DNA from: Eutypa lata
Taxonomy: Eukaryota; Ascomycota; Sordariomycetes; Xylariales; Diatrypaceae
Length of the DNA: 64,000 bases
Reading direction: 5' to 3'
Assembly (NCBI GenBank): GCA_022661535.1
Contig: JAKULF010000007.1
Span: 2,170,001-2,234,000, forward strand
Positions 1 through 9,300 of the stretch are shown piece by piece. Position 1 is the stretch's first letter; each line of letters starts with the position of its first letter. The notes under the pieces are model-generated. The model had not been told where the DNA came from. It saw only the letters and a list, made by a program, of their open reading frames with translations, and made no database searches. Made by a program: the position numbers and the translations under genes.

Positions 1-506
1 AACTGGTTGTTCGATAATGTCCTAAAGGGAGGATGGCTAGGGATGGCCGAGGGCTCCCAAGCGCTCGGAGCTTGGGATGATGAATGGGAGGAAGTGGGAG
101 AAGATCCGGGGAAACGAGCGGAGCTGAAGGCAAAGTTAGTGCGCTTTGCCTTTGCTGACGATCAGCTCGATTGGTGGTTTTCATTGTGTCGCACTGATTC
201 AATAAATGCCGATGGAACATGGCAACGTAACACCGTAAGTACCCCTTTTCAATCATCACTCACCGTGTCTTGTTTATCCATCTGAGGAGTTGAGATGCCC
301 GGAGAGCTGTATTATGAAGTTCTTTGTTTATTAACTATGTGTTACAGAATACGTGGCATTGTAGAAAATGTGACGAGTGCATGGAATGGAGAGAATGGCA
401 TTGTAGGGTGTGCGATAAATGCTCGTATGGAATGAGTTTGCCTTGCAGAGGATGCCGCGGGGTGCAGGAGTCTTACCATGAGCACCACGAAATGGGCTTC
501 TTCTAA
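1..506 (+). CDS. 3' part of an unrecognised gene with a cysteine-rich, zinc-ribbon-like tail
   Basis: The reading frame is already open at base 1, so the 5' end lies outside the window. Two exons are visible, 1-234 and 348-506, joined in phase 0 by a GTAAGT...ACAG intron of 113 nt; the stop is TAA at 504-506. The first exon is acidic and tryptophan-rich. The second encodes two CxxCxxC groups about nine residues apart, then a CxxC and a His-rich end (YHEHHE). This spacing suggests metal binding, a zinc-ribbon-like fold. I do not recognise the family, and no function can be given. The frame, the splice and the cysteine pattern support a real gene end. Confidence 0.6.
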
Positions 507-937
507 CTTAGGCCAGGTCCTTATGAGATCAACTACGATTCCTGATGGACCTACCCATTCAGGTAAAGGAACCTAATATAATGTGCCGGTAGTTCTAGAG
601 ATGGCACGCATATACGAATCTCCACAAGGTGAACATATCAGTTAGGTTGGAAAGAAGAAGGAATCTGCTGAGTCGCTCGTATGGCCGAATACTATATTTA
701 CAATACAAGCTCTGATTCCTTATCACAACAAGAGCTTCCACCTATCTTTAAATTGATATCTACCTATTATACGTATATAACCATTCTCTATGCGTTCCAC
801 CTGTTGATATCAGCCAGTTCGTAAAATAACCTTATTATTTAACAAGATTATTCTTTTGCATAACTCTTTTCGTATAAAACAGGCTACGCACGAAAATATT
901 TGACTTTAATAATGAGCTCGCCTTAAATAATCATACT
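507..937. other. Intergenic, no gene seen
   Basis: AT-rich spacer between two convergent gene ends. It probably holds both 3' UTRs. I see no long frame, tRNA or repeat in it. Confidence 0.5.
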
Positions 938-1300
938 TCATTCGCAGGTATAGTTGTCCCCCGCCTTTCCAGAGTCCCAGTCATCCGCGTTCAGGATCCT
1001 CCAGCTCCCTACCCCTGAGGTCACTTCCTGGCAGCCCACCTTCCAGTTGATTATCTGGACTATGTTCGCATGGCAGCAATTCATTTCTTTGTAGGTCACC
1101 AAAAGCTGCTTGTTGTCTTCCTCGGACGCCCATTCGTTGACGATGCCAGCGAGGTTAGCGGTGCCGTCAGTCTGGCAGCCGTCGGACACTTGTTTGTCGT
1201 AGCCAACGCCGAGACCAGTGCATGATTCGGACGTGTACATCGAGGTATTGAAAGCCGCCGCGCTTGACACGAAGAGAAGCAAGATTGCCTGATGCTGCAT
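938..1300 (-). CDS. Small secreted cysteine-containing protein (candidate effector-like)
   Basis: Single-exon frame of 120 aa. It starts with a short hydrophobic signal peptide (MQHQAILLLFVSSAAAF), with likely cleavage near residue 16-17. The mature part is about 103 aa with six cysteines, two of them adjacent (NCC), which could form three disulfides. One N-glycosylation sequon lies near each end (NTS, NYT). Small size, secretion and even cysteine count fit fungal secreted effector-like or surface proteins. No named family is recognised. It stands alone, with about 450 nt to its upstream neighbour. The start is the first ATG and sits directly before the signal sequence. Confidence 0.75.
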   Translation of the reverse strand: MQHQAILLLFVSSAAAFNTSMYTSESCTGLGVGYDKQVSDGCQTDGTANLAGIVNEWASEEDNKQLLVTYKEMNCCHANIVQIINWKVGCQEVTSGVGSWRILNADDWDSGKAGDNYTCE

Positions 1301-1754
1301 TGTGGACCTTTTTGTATGGTTTTGATTAAGTGATTTTGATTGAGTAGAGACGAGGTGAAAAGAGAAGAAAAGAAAAATAAACCGTCCATGAAATGGAATA
1401 AATCACTGACTTGGGACCAAAATTCACAAAGCGAGGGATATTGGGTATGACAATATGACCTTGAGAGCGCACATATATCAACAGAGATCAAATTGTCATC
1501 AGTGTTCCGAAGGGAGGATTACATACATAATACGGCAGACGGTGATGCGACATCAGCGCATCCTCCAGGAATATCAAGAACACCAGCTCCCTATTAATTA
1601 CCAAAAGCGAATATGCACTATTTCAATAGCAGCGCTTATATTCCATCCACGTGGCCCCCACTGACCCCTGCCCCAATCTTCCAAGCCGCTGCCCGCCTAA
1701 TTAGGGGCCATTTCACGGCCGGGAAACATCATTATGAAACCAAAGAAGCCGTTG
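1301..1754. other. Intergenic, upstream of the small secreted gene
   Basis: Probably the promoter of the minus-strand gene ending at 1300 plus the 3' flank of the ankyrin gene. No gene or clear motif seen. Confidence 0.45.
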
Positions 1755-2699
1755 CTACTGCTCGTGGTCTCGCTTCCACCTCCTAATAACCTCAAGGCTC
1801 TCTTCGCAACTGTATGACTGAGCGTAATCCTCTGCATCCATCGCCTTGCCGTCTTCTTGCACTGACTTGATGCGGGGGTCGGCACCCTTCGCCAGCAACC
1901 AATTTACCACACCCGCCCCCATCTGTTCCTTCGCTGCGTAATTAACCGGTGTTCCAAAATGCATCCATCCTCTTAGAACATCCGTATCCATTTGGTTGAC
2001 ATCAACATTTAGCTCATCTACCAAGTACTGCAGTATCTGTGCTTTTTCTTGCCTGCGCCGCGCACCGCCGCCCGCAGTCTCAGGATGCTTGGTCGCGGGA
2101 TTGGCCCCCATCCTTGCCCCTGCTTCGGCGGCTCTGTGTAGTGTCCTCCTTGATATCTTGGCCCCGTTCACGAGCAAGAACTTCAAAGTGGACAACGAGC
2201 CAATCAGAGCACAGGATTCAAGAATCGGCTGCGGCCACTCGTGTAGGCCTTCGGGGTCTTCCTCGACTTCGACCTCACGATCAACCCTCACTCCATGATC
2301 GACTAGCCAACGAACTAGCTCTTCATTATCTAGAACGTAGTCGATTAGTTGCCTAGCCCTGTGTACAGTATCGCTAGGGTCCCGATGGTTCACATCCCAA
2401 CCATTTTCTAATAGTGCCTCGAAGAGCTCAACTGAGGGAGAGTTCGCGGCTGCGAGTGCTGAGACATTGGAGACTGCGGCGTTTCCCTGGGACAGAAGGT
2501 ATCTTGTCAGAGGAGCGGAACCACGGGATATTACCGTGCTGAGCGCTGTGTCGAGAAAGTCGGAGTAAGCAGACGGAGAGGATACGGCTCGTGCTGCTGT
2601 AAGAGCGGATTGAAGAGTTGGTATCGAGTTCTTACGAATAGCTGCATTGAGTAGCGGGCGCGGTCGCGATGGTGCCGATTGTTTTCCGTCCGAGGCCAT
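1755..2699 (-). CDS. Ankyrin-repeat protein, soluble, 314 aa
   Basis: Intact single-exon frame. Ankyrin-type helices run through most of the protein: a LTRYLLSQGN unit near residue 65, LFEALLENGWDVN near 95, LVRWLVDHGVRVD near 130, LKFLLVNGAKI near 170 and VVNWLLAKGADP near the C-terminus. There is no signal peptide or membrane segment, so a cytosolic or nuclear protein-binding role is likely; partners cannot be told. A basic, low-complexity insert (GGGARRRQEK) splits the repeats. It is unrelated in layout to the much larger ankyrin/SPRY gene 7 kb downstream. The repeats are divergent and lack the full TPLHxA consensus, so the count of about five to six is approximate. Confidence 0.8.
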   Translation of the reverse strand: MASDGKQSAPSRPRPLLNAAIRKNSIPTLQSALTAARAVSSPSAYSDFLDTALSTVISRGSAPLTRYLLSQGNAAVSNVSALAAANSPSVELFEALLENGWDVNHRDPSDTVHRARQLIDYVLDNEELVRWLVDHGVRVDREVEVEEDPEGLHEWPQPILESCALIGSLSTLKFLLVNGAKISRRTLHRAAEAGARMGANPATKHPETAGGGARRRQEKAQILQYLVDELNVDVNQMDTDVLRGWMHFGTPVNYAAKEQMGAGVVNWLLAKGADPRIKSVQEDGKAMDAEDYAQSYSCEESLEVIRRWKRDHEQ

Positions 2700-3485
2700 G
2701 GTTGAATGTGTTGATCTCGGCTTAGATTCGGCACGAAATTTGAAGTTGGAATGTATCTGCTCTACCTACTTTCCATCAGATGCGCTGGAGGCCGTGTTGG
2801 AAAACACAAATTCTCCCGTGACCCTACACCGATTGCCAAGACTCTGTAGCTCTTTAGTATGCCTTGTTTTAGCCCCCACAGCCCCCGAAATCACTGGCCT
2901 ATGCAGGCTCTATCTTTCATCAGACAACCTTTGTTCTAGCCATAGAAAATATGAATGCTGACATAGAAATGCGCCCGTTAGTGTCCTCACTTGGAGGCAT
3001 TCGCGCAATGAAACTGCTTTAGGCTACCCCCTATTTTATCCATAGTAAGTCCACCCACCACCCCTACCACACGTCCATATGATAGTATGTTTTCTCAGAG
3101 CTGAGTGTCCATCAAAATCACGTTGCTGGGTTACTTGCATGCTTGGTTCGCATTAAACACCGCGAGTTCTGCCCCAGCGAAGCTAAAAATATAGTCAATA
3201 GGCGATGGGCAACGTCAATTCTCATTTCTAGAGGGTAACACAGCAGTAGGATTCCGCCTCACCGCAAAGCACCTAAGGACCCTATTACGGCCATTTGATT
3301 ATGGCCAGACACAGTCCCAGATACGGGTGCTTCAAACGGAGTTTAGGTAATAGGGGTTAGTATTCTGGTATACATTTAGCTCATCCCACAATGCCAGAAA
3401 GCCTAGCATGAAGTTCTCTTGTCATTATTCTCTACTCGTTCTTTAATCTCTTTGGTAAAGTCATTCTTTATTTTTATTTTCAGAG
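2700..3485. other. Intergenic; probably holds the unresolved first exon of the next gene
   Basis: No long frame. An ATG at 3408 (MKFSCHYSLL) lies in frame with the following gene but is cut off by TAA at 3444 and 3456 unless a 48-nt intron with a weak GTTCTT donor (3438-3485) is used. Confidence 0.35.
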
Positions 3486-6000
3486 ATAAAGTGGTTATCT
3501 CTTTTACTTTCGTTGCCCTCGCTCGTCCAGGCATCGCCGTTCGTTCCTTTCCAAAACTCTTCTGCTGTTGCTGCTGCTGCTGCACCAGCTGCTTCTTCCT
3601 CCGATGAATATGTTTGTGATTATAGCTGTTCGGAGTCCTCCTGCACTGCGAACGTGAGGCGTGACTATATCATTCGAGCACAGTCCCTAGAGGAGCGCCA
3701 TTTGGAGGACGCAAAGGATCTCGATACTACTAATTACCGTTATATATACGACCGCATTGTCTCTGATAAAAAGGCCAAAGATTTGAACTGGGCCTATCAG
3801 AGCGTTGACTCCGTCTCCATTGACGATGAATGGAAATCCTCCCCTGACGAGCAGAGAGCCTACATCGCTGGAATTACTGGGTGCGTCTTTTGAGAGGCGC
3901 TGAACGACGCTTTCGCAACACTGACTTGGCACTAGATGCACTACTATTGCTGTTGTCTCGGAGAAGGGCTATTTGATGGCCCATTTTGTAAGTCTAGTGT
4001 CCTGCGCCTCATGCAGACAGCTTACAGTATCTCAGATGGAGCCACCAATCAAAGGTGGTGGCCCAGTGTCTGAGGACCGCTGGACGAATAAAGTCCTCGA
4101 AGTCCTTAAAAACCCTGGGAAAGAAGTAGCATTTGGTAAAAGGTTCAAGCACCCGGCCACTCTCGCTCTTCCAAAGGGCACCCTGGCCCCTGATACCAAG
4201 CCCCAAGTATTCGTCATGTCACCTAGAAATGCCACCGGTGGCTGGCTATACGACACTCGGGTGAAAAAGATCATTGAACTGCTGGGATTCCCTAATGCGA
4301 AGGTCAACGAGAAGTTCTACATCAAAGATCCGTCTCGCTTCGAAGAATTTGAGAAGAAGTCTAATGGCAAGATGATGGTCGAGTATTCCCCAGAGCAACT
4401 CAACGAAGAGTATAAGAGGCGCAAGCCAAACAAGGCCATTTGGAGAGTCTACATGGAAGACAGCATGACCGAGCACCTGTGGGATGATCCCCCGAAATGC
4501 GATACCAAGACATCCGAATCATCCGGTAACGGAAAACGTGCGGCTAACGCGGACAAGTCCAATACCGCTTGCCCGGCGAAGTCGTCTTCTAGTTCTTCGG
4601 ACAGCCGTACCTCTGGCTCCGCTTCGGCCACCTCTGCCTCTGCAAAGTCCACTGAGCCCTCCAAGGTTTCCTCTGCCCCACAAGCTTCCTCTACCGCTAA
4701 CAAAGGCAACTGCCCTGCCAGAAAGATCCTCGATCCCGCCGAGGGAGGCCAAGACCAGAACACCAAGGACCCTAAGTGCATTGCCGATGACGATTCGAAG
4801 TGTGCTGCCGGTCAGAAGGCAGCCACACGGAAGCCAGAATTGGCAGACGATGCCGATTGGACTCCCGACTGCGCCCCTGATGATGGCAAAGACCACGAAT
4901 GCAAAGACACCAACACATATGACCACCGCGAGATTATCAACGGCAAGATCCAGCATTCCTGCCGCTCCACTCGCAAGTCGCAAAGGGACCAACAGGACGC
5001 GTATGCCAAGAAGTCCAAGGACGCCGCAGCCGACAAGGCCAACAAAGACAAGACGGCTGAGGAGGAAAGAAAGGAAAAGGCGAAGCGCACCCGCACCGGC
5101 TGGTGCTTCGTTGCTCTTGCCGGTGTCGAGGCTCCTGATTTTACCAATGAGATTGTGAATGCTATGTCTCAAGATGAAATCGATGGTCTGACCGGACTCT
5201 GGGCTGACGATGGCATCCCTTCCCCTCCCGGCGAAGGTGACATCCCTGACCAGAATGTCAAGTTCACCGAAGTAGACCATGTCACTGGTATTGTATCAGC
5301 CGACGCCGGATGGGGTAGCCTCTTCACTGCTCTCGGGAAAATCTTTGGCAAGGCTGGAGACGATGCCGCGGGCGCCACCAAGGCTGGTAGCTCTGCTACT
5401 AAGGCTCTCCGGGCTGGGTCCAAGGCCGCTCCCGCAGCAAAAGCCCTCGATGCAGCCAAGGCCTCCAGCAGGGTTAAGAAAATGCTGGGGTCGCAGCGCT
5501 TTAGGGACTGCCTTGCTGCCACTGCCGGAGCGGCTGCTAGTGCCCTTGACGATGCCATTCCCCAGCAAGGCGCCAAATTCGATGGCACATGGGGTATCTA
5601 CGAGGTCGACTGGTCTCTGGGCGATGATCCCAAGTACCACCCCGTCCCGGACGACGACCCCGAACGCAATATTCAGGTCAACATGGGCGATGAAACTGAC
5701 TCCATCAAAAGCGGCCAAGGTTCGAATATGCGAACCCACCATGATGGCTATCATCGTTCTACCCGCATCTACTATGAAGATTGCTCACCCGTTGTTCCTT
5801 ATTTAAATAATATGATCACTGATCTCGAAGTTTGGAATGGCTGCTGTGCTTTCTATGATGGCGACAACTGTGAAAAAGAAACCCTCATGTTCTCTATGAC
5901 TAATAGAGCTGACGGGGAGCTGCGCGGCAAGCATAACGACGCAGTCAGCAGCATGTGGTGTACCTTTGATGGCGGGTGCAAGGGCGCCCCAGGAATCTAG
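3486..6000 (+). CDS. Large secreted protein with Ser/Lys-rich and Ala-rich linkers; first exon unresolved
   Basis: Supported exons are 3486-3880, 3936-3987 and 4036-6000; the introns are 55 nt (GTGCGT...CTAG) and 48 nt (GTAAGT...TCAG). The frame enters with a signal-like stretch (KWLSLLLSLPSLVQA). A module reading CTTIAVVSEKGYLMAHF, formed across the first join, resembles a motif I know from large fungal secreted proteins. It is followed by a VLEVL/FVMSPR domain, a long Ser/Ala/Lys low-complexity region, an Ala-rich helix (KAGSSATKALRAGSKAAP) and a Cys-rich C-terminal domain (WNGCCAF, MWCTF, GGCKGAPG). The biochemical role is unknown. Joining the ATG at 3408 through a weak-donor 48-nt intron would complete the signal peptide, but I would not insist on it. 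The unresolved start leaves open a 5' defect. Confidence 0.7.
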
Positions 6001-6522
6001 GAGCACAAGCATAGCTTATCTTGGAATTTATTTTGCTTTCTGTCACCACCTTGCTGTTGTATAACCCCTCGGCCCTTTGAAGACTCAATACGTAATAAAA
6101 TGTACACGAGGTAACTATATCCAGCTGGGGATACTTTGGGTCGGCTTTATCATGAATAAATCAACATGTACTAAAATAATATTTAGTAACTGGTAATAAT
6201 AAGCTATCTTTAAAAATAAGTGCTCTTGTTACTAGGTTAATTCTTTTTACCGTGTATTATTAAACACTCTCCATGTGCGCTCATATTACGGAGACGATAT
6301 CCGGACTTAAGCTCTTTCCACCGAGAGAGTAAGCAAATAACAGTAGCTGGTGGAGACTTCAATGCCTAATGCCGGCCGGCAGATCACTCAAAAATACTCA
6401 TACAAGTTGAGTTATAAGCCCAGACAACTTAGGTTACTTTAAGTCTTTTCGTTTTTGATGTGGTATTATTGTCAGATTTCCGTTCTCATCTTTTCATACT
6501 TTTGTTATCATCTAAGAACAGT
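6001..6522. other. Intergenic, AT-rich
   Basis: Holds the 3' flank of the secreted gene and the promoter of the EthD gene. No gene seen. Confidence 0.45.
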
Positions 6523-7150
6523 ATGCCTTGGGAGAAAATCCAACACGAGTTTACACATCCCCAGCTGAGCTACGATGCTAAACCTAACTTCCAACCATAC
6601 ATCAAAATCTCCGTCTTTTTCAGAAAGATAGACTCTATCGACTTCGATACTTTCTTTGGCCACTGGCAAACAGTCCATGCCGATCTGGCGGTAGCAACCC
6701 AGGCATTCCACAATCACATTGTACGCTACGTTCTGGTATGACTTCCCTCGCATCATAGCTTTCTTTTTCCTTCTATTATTATAAATGTAATTTTTACTGT
6801 GTGGGAAGTTACTAGCCTGCCAGATATATTGCGTGTGCAAATAAGCTAAGGAGTTGTAGCACCATCAGACCCCCGAGATGAAGGAACGGGCTCGGAGCCT
6901 CGGTGGAAGCATCCTGGATTACGATGGGTGCGCTGAGCTATATGTTAAGACCTGGGACGACTGGCTCGCCTTTTACAACAGCAAGGAATATGCTACTGCT
7001 TTGGGTGATGATTGCAGTCGCTTCATGGAGCTGCCAATGACCTACATGGTAGGACACGAAAATCTGATTGTTGGCGATGCTTTAGGGGATATTGGGGGTA
7101 ACAACGGATTGGACATTACTACTCTCAAGTCACGTAACACCCATAATTAG
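6523..7150 (+). CDS. EthD-domain protein, 167 aa
   Basis: Two exons, 6523-6735 and 6860-7150, with a 124-nt GTATGA...GTAG intron in phase 0. The product is a small dimeric alpha/beta-barrel type protein of the EthD family. It has a beta strand (YIKISVFFRK), the FFGHWQTVHADLA motif typical of the domain, and the spliced junction VRYVLHHQTPE, which is the conserved second motif. The C-terminal half has the WDDWLAFYNSKEY segment and a final MVGHENLIVG strand. EthD proteins in fungi often occur near aromatic polyketide genes and act in ring modification or dehydration, but none of those partners is here. It is convergent with the reductase gene 196 nt downstream. Cytosolic; exact reaction unknown. 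Confidence 0.85.
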
Positions 7151-7346
7151 GTCGTGTCAATAAGGTCTGGCTTGTCACTGAAGTTTAAATGAATGAGATA
7201 TCTTTGCCTCATATAGCAAATTAATTTGGAATGAGCATCATCTTACGCTTGCTCAATTTGCTTGCTACCTCTAGATAACATATTTAATGTACGCTGATGA
7301 AAACGAGTCATATAGTCCTTAGATTGCCCTCAATTTCTACTATAGG

Positions 7347-8462
7347 CTATAGCTTTGTCTCTAGGGAAGCAAGGAACTCCGGGCTGAAAGGATAATCCGT
7401 GTATCCAACTAGCGATTTCGGGGTATAAAAGGTGTCCCTGTTGTACTCCGCTAGTTCAAGGCGATGCTGGATTCTGAAGGGCAGATCCGGCGTTGAGATG
7501 AAATATCTGCCGAACATGACGACTATCTCTTTGTCCGGGCGCGTCTCATCGACAAAACGACGTGCGTTCTCAGCATTGAAACCGTCTGCGACGAGGATCG
7601 GCCCGTCCCAGAGATCGTAGGCAAAAGCGAGCTCATCCACGCCTTTGCTGTCGGTAGAACCGACCCCCCTAGACTGGACTAGATGAAGGTAGGCGATCTT
7701 GAGCTTCGATATTTTTCTGATGACGTCGGAGAACTGAGGGATGGGGTCTTCCATTCTCATGCCGTTGAAAGTGGTCCACGGATTCAGGCGGATTGCCGTC
7801 TTCTCGGGTCCTATGGCATCGCTCACAGCCGTAACCGCTTCGACGGCGAAGCGAGATCGGTTCTCGATGCTTCCGCCGTATTCGTCGTCTCTGCGATTGG
7901 CACAGTCCTGAATGAATTGATCGATGAGGTACCCGTGGGCGCCATGAAGCTCCACTCCATCAAACCCAGCCTCGATGGCGTTCTTTGCAGCATTTACATA
8001 GTTCTGGATCTTGCCGGAGATTTCTTCGAGGGTGAGCCGCCTCGGCTGAACGCTGTCTGCGTCGATCGGAATCGAGTCGGAGCTACAAATCTCGATTCCC
8101 TCCTTCTTCGAAACCTCTGGGTCGGCAGTACGGCCGAGTGCCCACAACTGGCAGAAGATGTAACTCCCCTTGGCGTGTACGGCGTCTGTCACCTTCCTCC
8201 AGGCCTTTATCTGATCTTGGCTGTAGATCCCCGGTGCGTTCGCATAGCCGCCATCCGCCTTTGATATGAAGGTGCCTTCGGTGACAAGCAGTGTCCCTTT
8301 AACGGAGGCACGTTGACTGTAGTATTCTATCATAGAGTCAACTGGCGTATGGTCGTCAGAGGCTCGATACCTCGTCAAGGGGCATAACCCCATTCGGTGG
8401 CTGAGTGTGATATTGCCAATGGTGATAGGCTTGAACAAACGGGAATCAGTTAGTGCGGCCAT
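7347..8462 (-). CDS. Old yellow enzyme-type NADH:flavin oxidoreductase, 371 aa
   Basis: Intact single-exon gene of full family length. This FMN-binding TIM-barrel enzyme reduces activated C=C bonds of enones using NAD(P)H. The start has the usual LFKPITIGNITLSHRMGLCP strand. The active-site stretch HGAHGYL (residues 173-179) supplies the substrate-binding His/His pair and the Tyr proton donor expected in OYE. The FMN/NADPH-type segments DEYGGSIENRSRF and VMFGRYFISTPDLPFR follow. The usual WHxGR segment reads WALGR (residues 107-111), a change I believe is common in fungal homologues. No signal peptide; cytosolic. It might serve secondary metabolism or detoxification. It is not close enough to the diterpene cluster (11 kb away) to assign it there. 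Confidence 0.92.
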   Translation of the reverse strand: MAALTDSRLFKPITIGNITLSHRMGLCPLTRYRASDDHTPVDSMIEYYSQRASVKGTLLVTEGTFISKADGGYANAPGIYSQDQIKAWRKVTDAVHAKGSYIFCQLWALGRTADPEVSKKEGIEICSSDSIPIDADSVQPRRLTLEEISGKIQNYVNAAKNAIEAGFDGVELHGAHGYLIDQFIQDCANRRDDEYGGSIENRSRFAVEAVTAVSDAIGPEKTAIRLNPWTTFNGMRMEDPIPQFSDVIRKISKLKIAYLHLVQSRGVGSTDSKGVDELAFAYDLWDGPILVADGFNAENARRFVDETRPDKEIVVMFGRYFISTPDLPFRIQHRLELAEYNRDTFYTPKSLVGYTDYPFSPEFLASLETKL

Positions 8463-9300
8463 TGTTTCTATGGGCTCATAGTAGTCTAAGATAGTTAGTT
8501 TTACCTTCTATCAGAGAAGAAAACAGACTTTATAGCTGAGAAGTACGCGGTAGATAAACGATCACATCATTTTAATCGTAAGGGCACCATTGTGAGCATA
8601 AGCTATATAACTATTCTGATTTGTAAGCATGTGATTGATAATACTCCTTATCATGGGCACTCTCTTGACCACCGTTTCATAGAGCCCCGCTTCCAACGTT
8701 CTATTAACGTATCGCCATCAATATCGTCTCAGTGCATGCCCTTTATCGCGCCCTTAGATAACATGAGCCATTACAAATGCATGACAGGAAATATTTATGA
8801 TTAGGCATAAATAAATATACATATGTATGTAGCTAGAGAATGCCTTCCGACTTGTGTAGAGACTTGTGCAGAGAACTAAAGCAAAGACAGTTAGACCGAA
8901 GGCAGAGTTTATCCATAAGCTGACTAAGCAGCTCTTCGTACCTAAATAGGGGGCCCCTTACTGAAACAATATGCTAGGTTACCTGAGATAAATACTTTGA
9001 AGTTATAAGAAATCCTCGTGCATTGCCAATGATTTATGATCTATGATCCATTGGATATACAATACTAGGATCTAACCACACGTCCCATTAGTTTCCTCTA
9101 GCCAAGACGATGAGATCACCGTACTCATTATCACCCTGTCGCAAAAAAAACCCGGGATAAAACAATTTCTAGGGACGGCCATAAGGGCTTTGATTAAGCC
9201 ACCATCATCGACCCTCGATGAACTTAAGGCTCTAGGCATTAAGCACATTTCATCCTTCTTCGCCGATAGATCTTTTAATCTTCGTTGTTAGGCGGAGCTC
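8463..9300. other. Intergenic, no gene seen
   Basis: AT-rich spacer with stretches rich in TATA and ATAAATAAATAT (near 8800-8830). No convincing frame. Confidence 0.45.

Noticed and set aside
4484..5280. Long frames on both strands (224 and 253 aa)
   Set aside because: Shadows of the low-complexity Ser/Ala/Lys region of the large secreted protein.
6523..8462. EthD and old-yellow-enzyme genes as part of the diterpenoid cluster or of a polyketide cluster
   Set aside because: They are more than 10 kb from the cyclase with the ankyrin and HET genes between, and no polyketide synthase is in the window.
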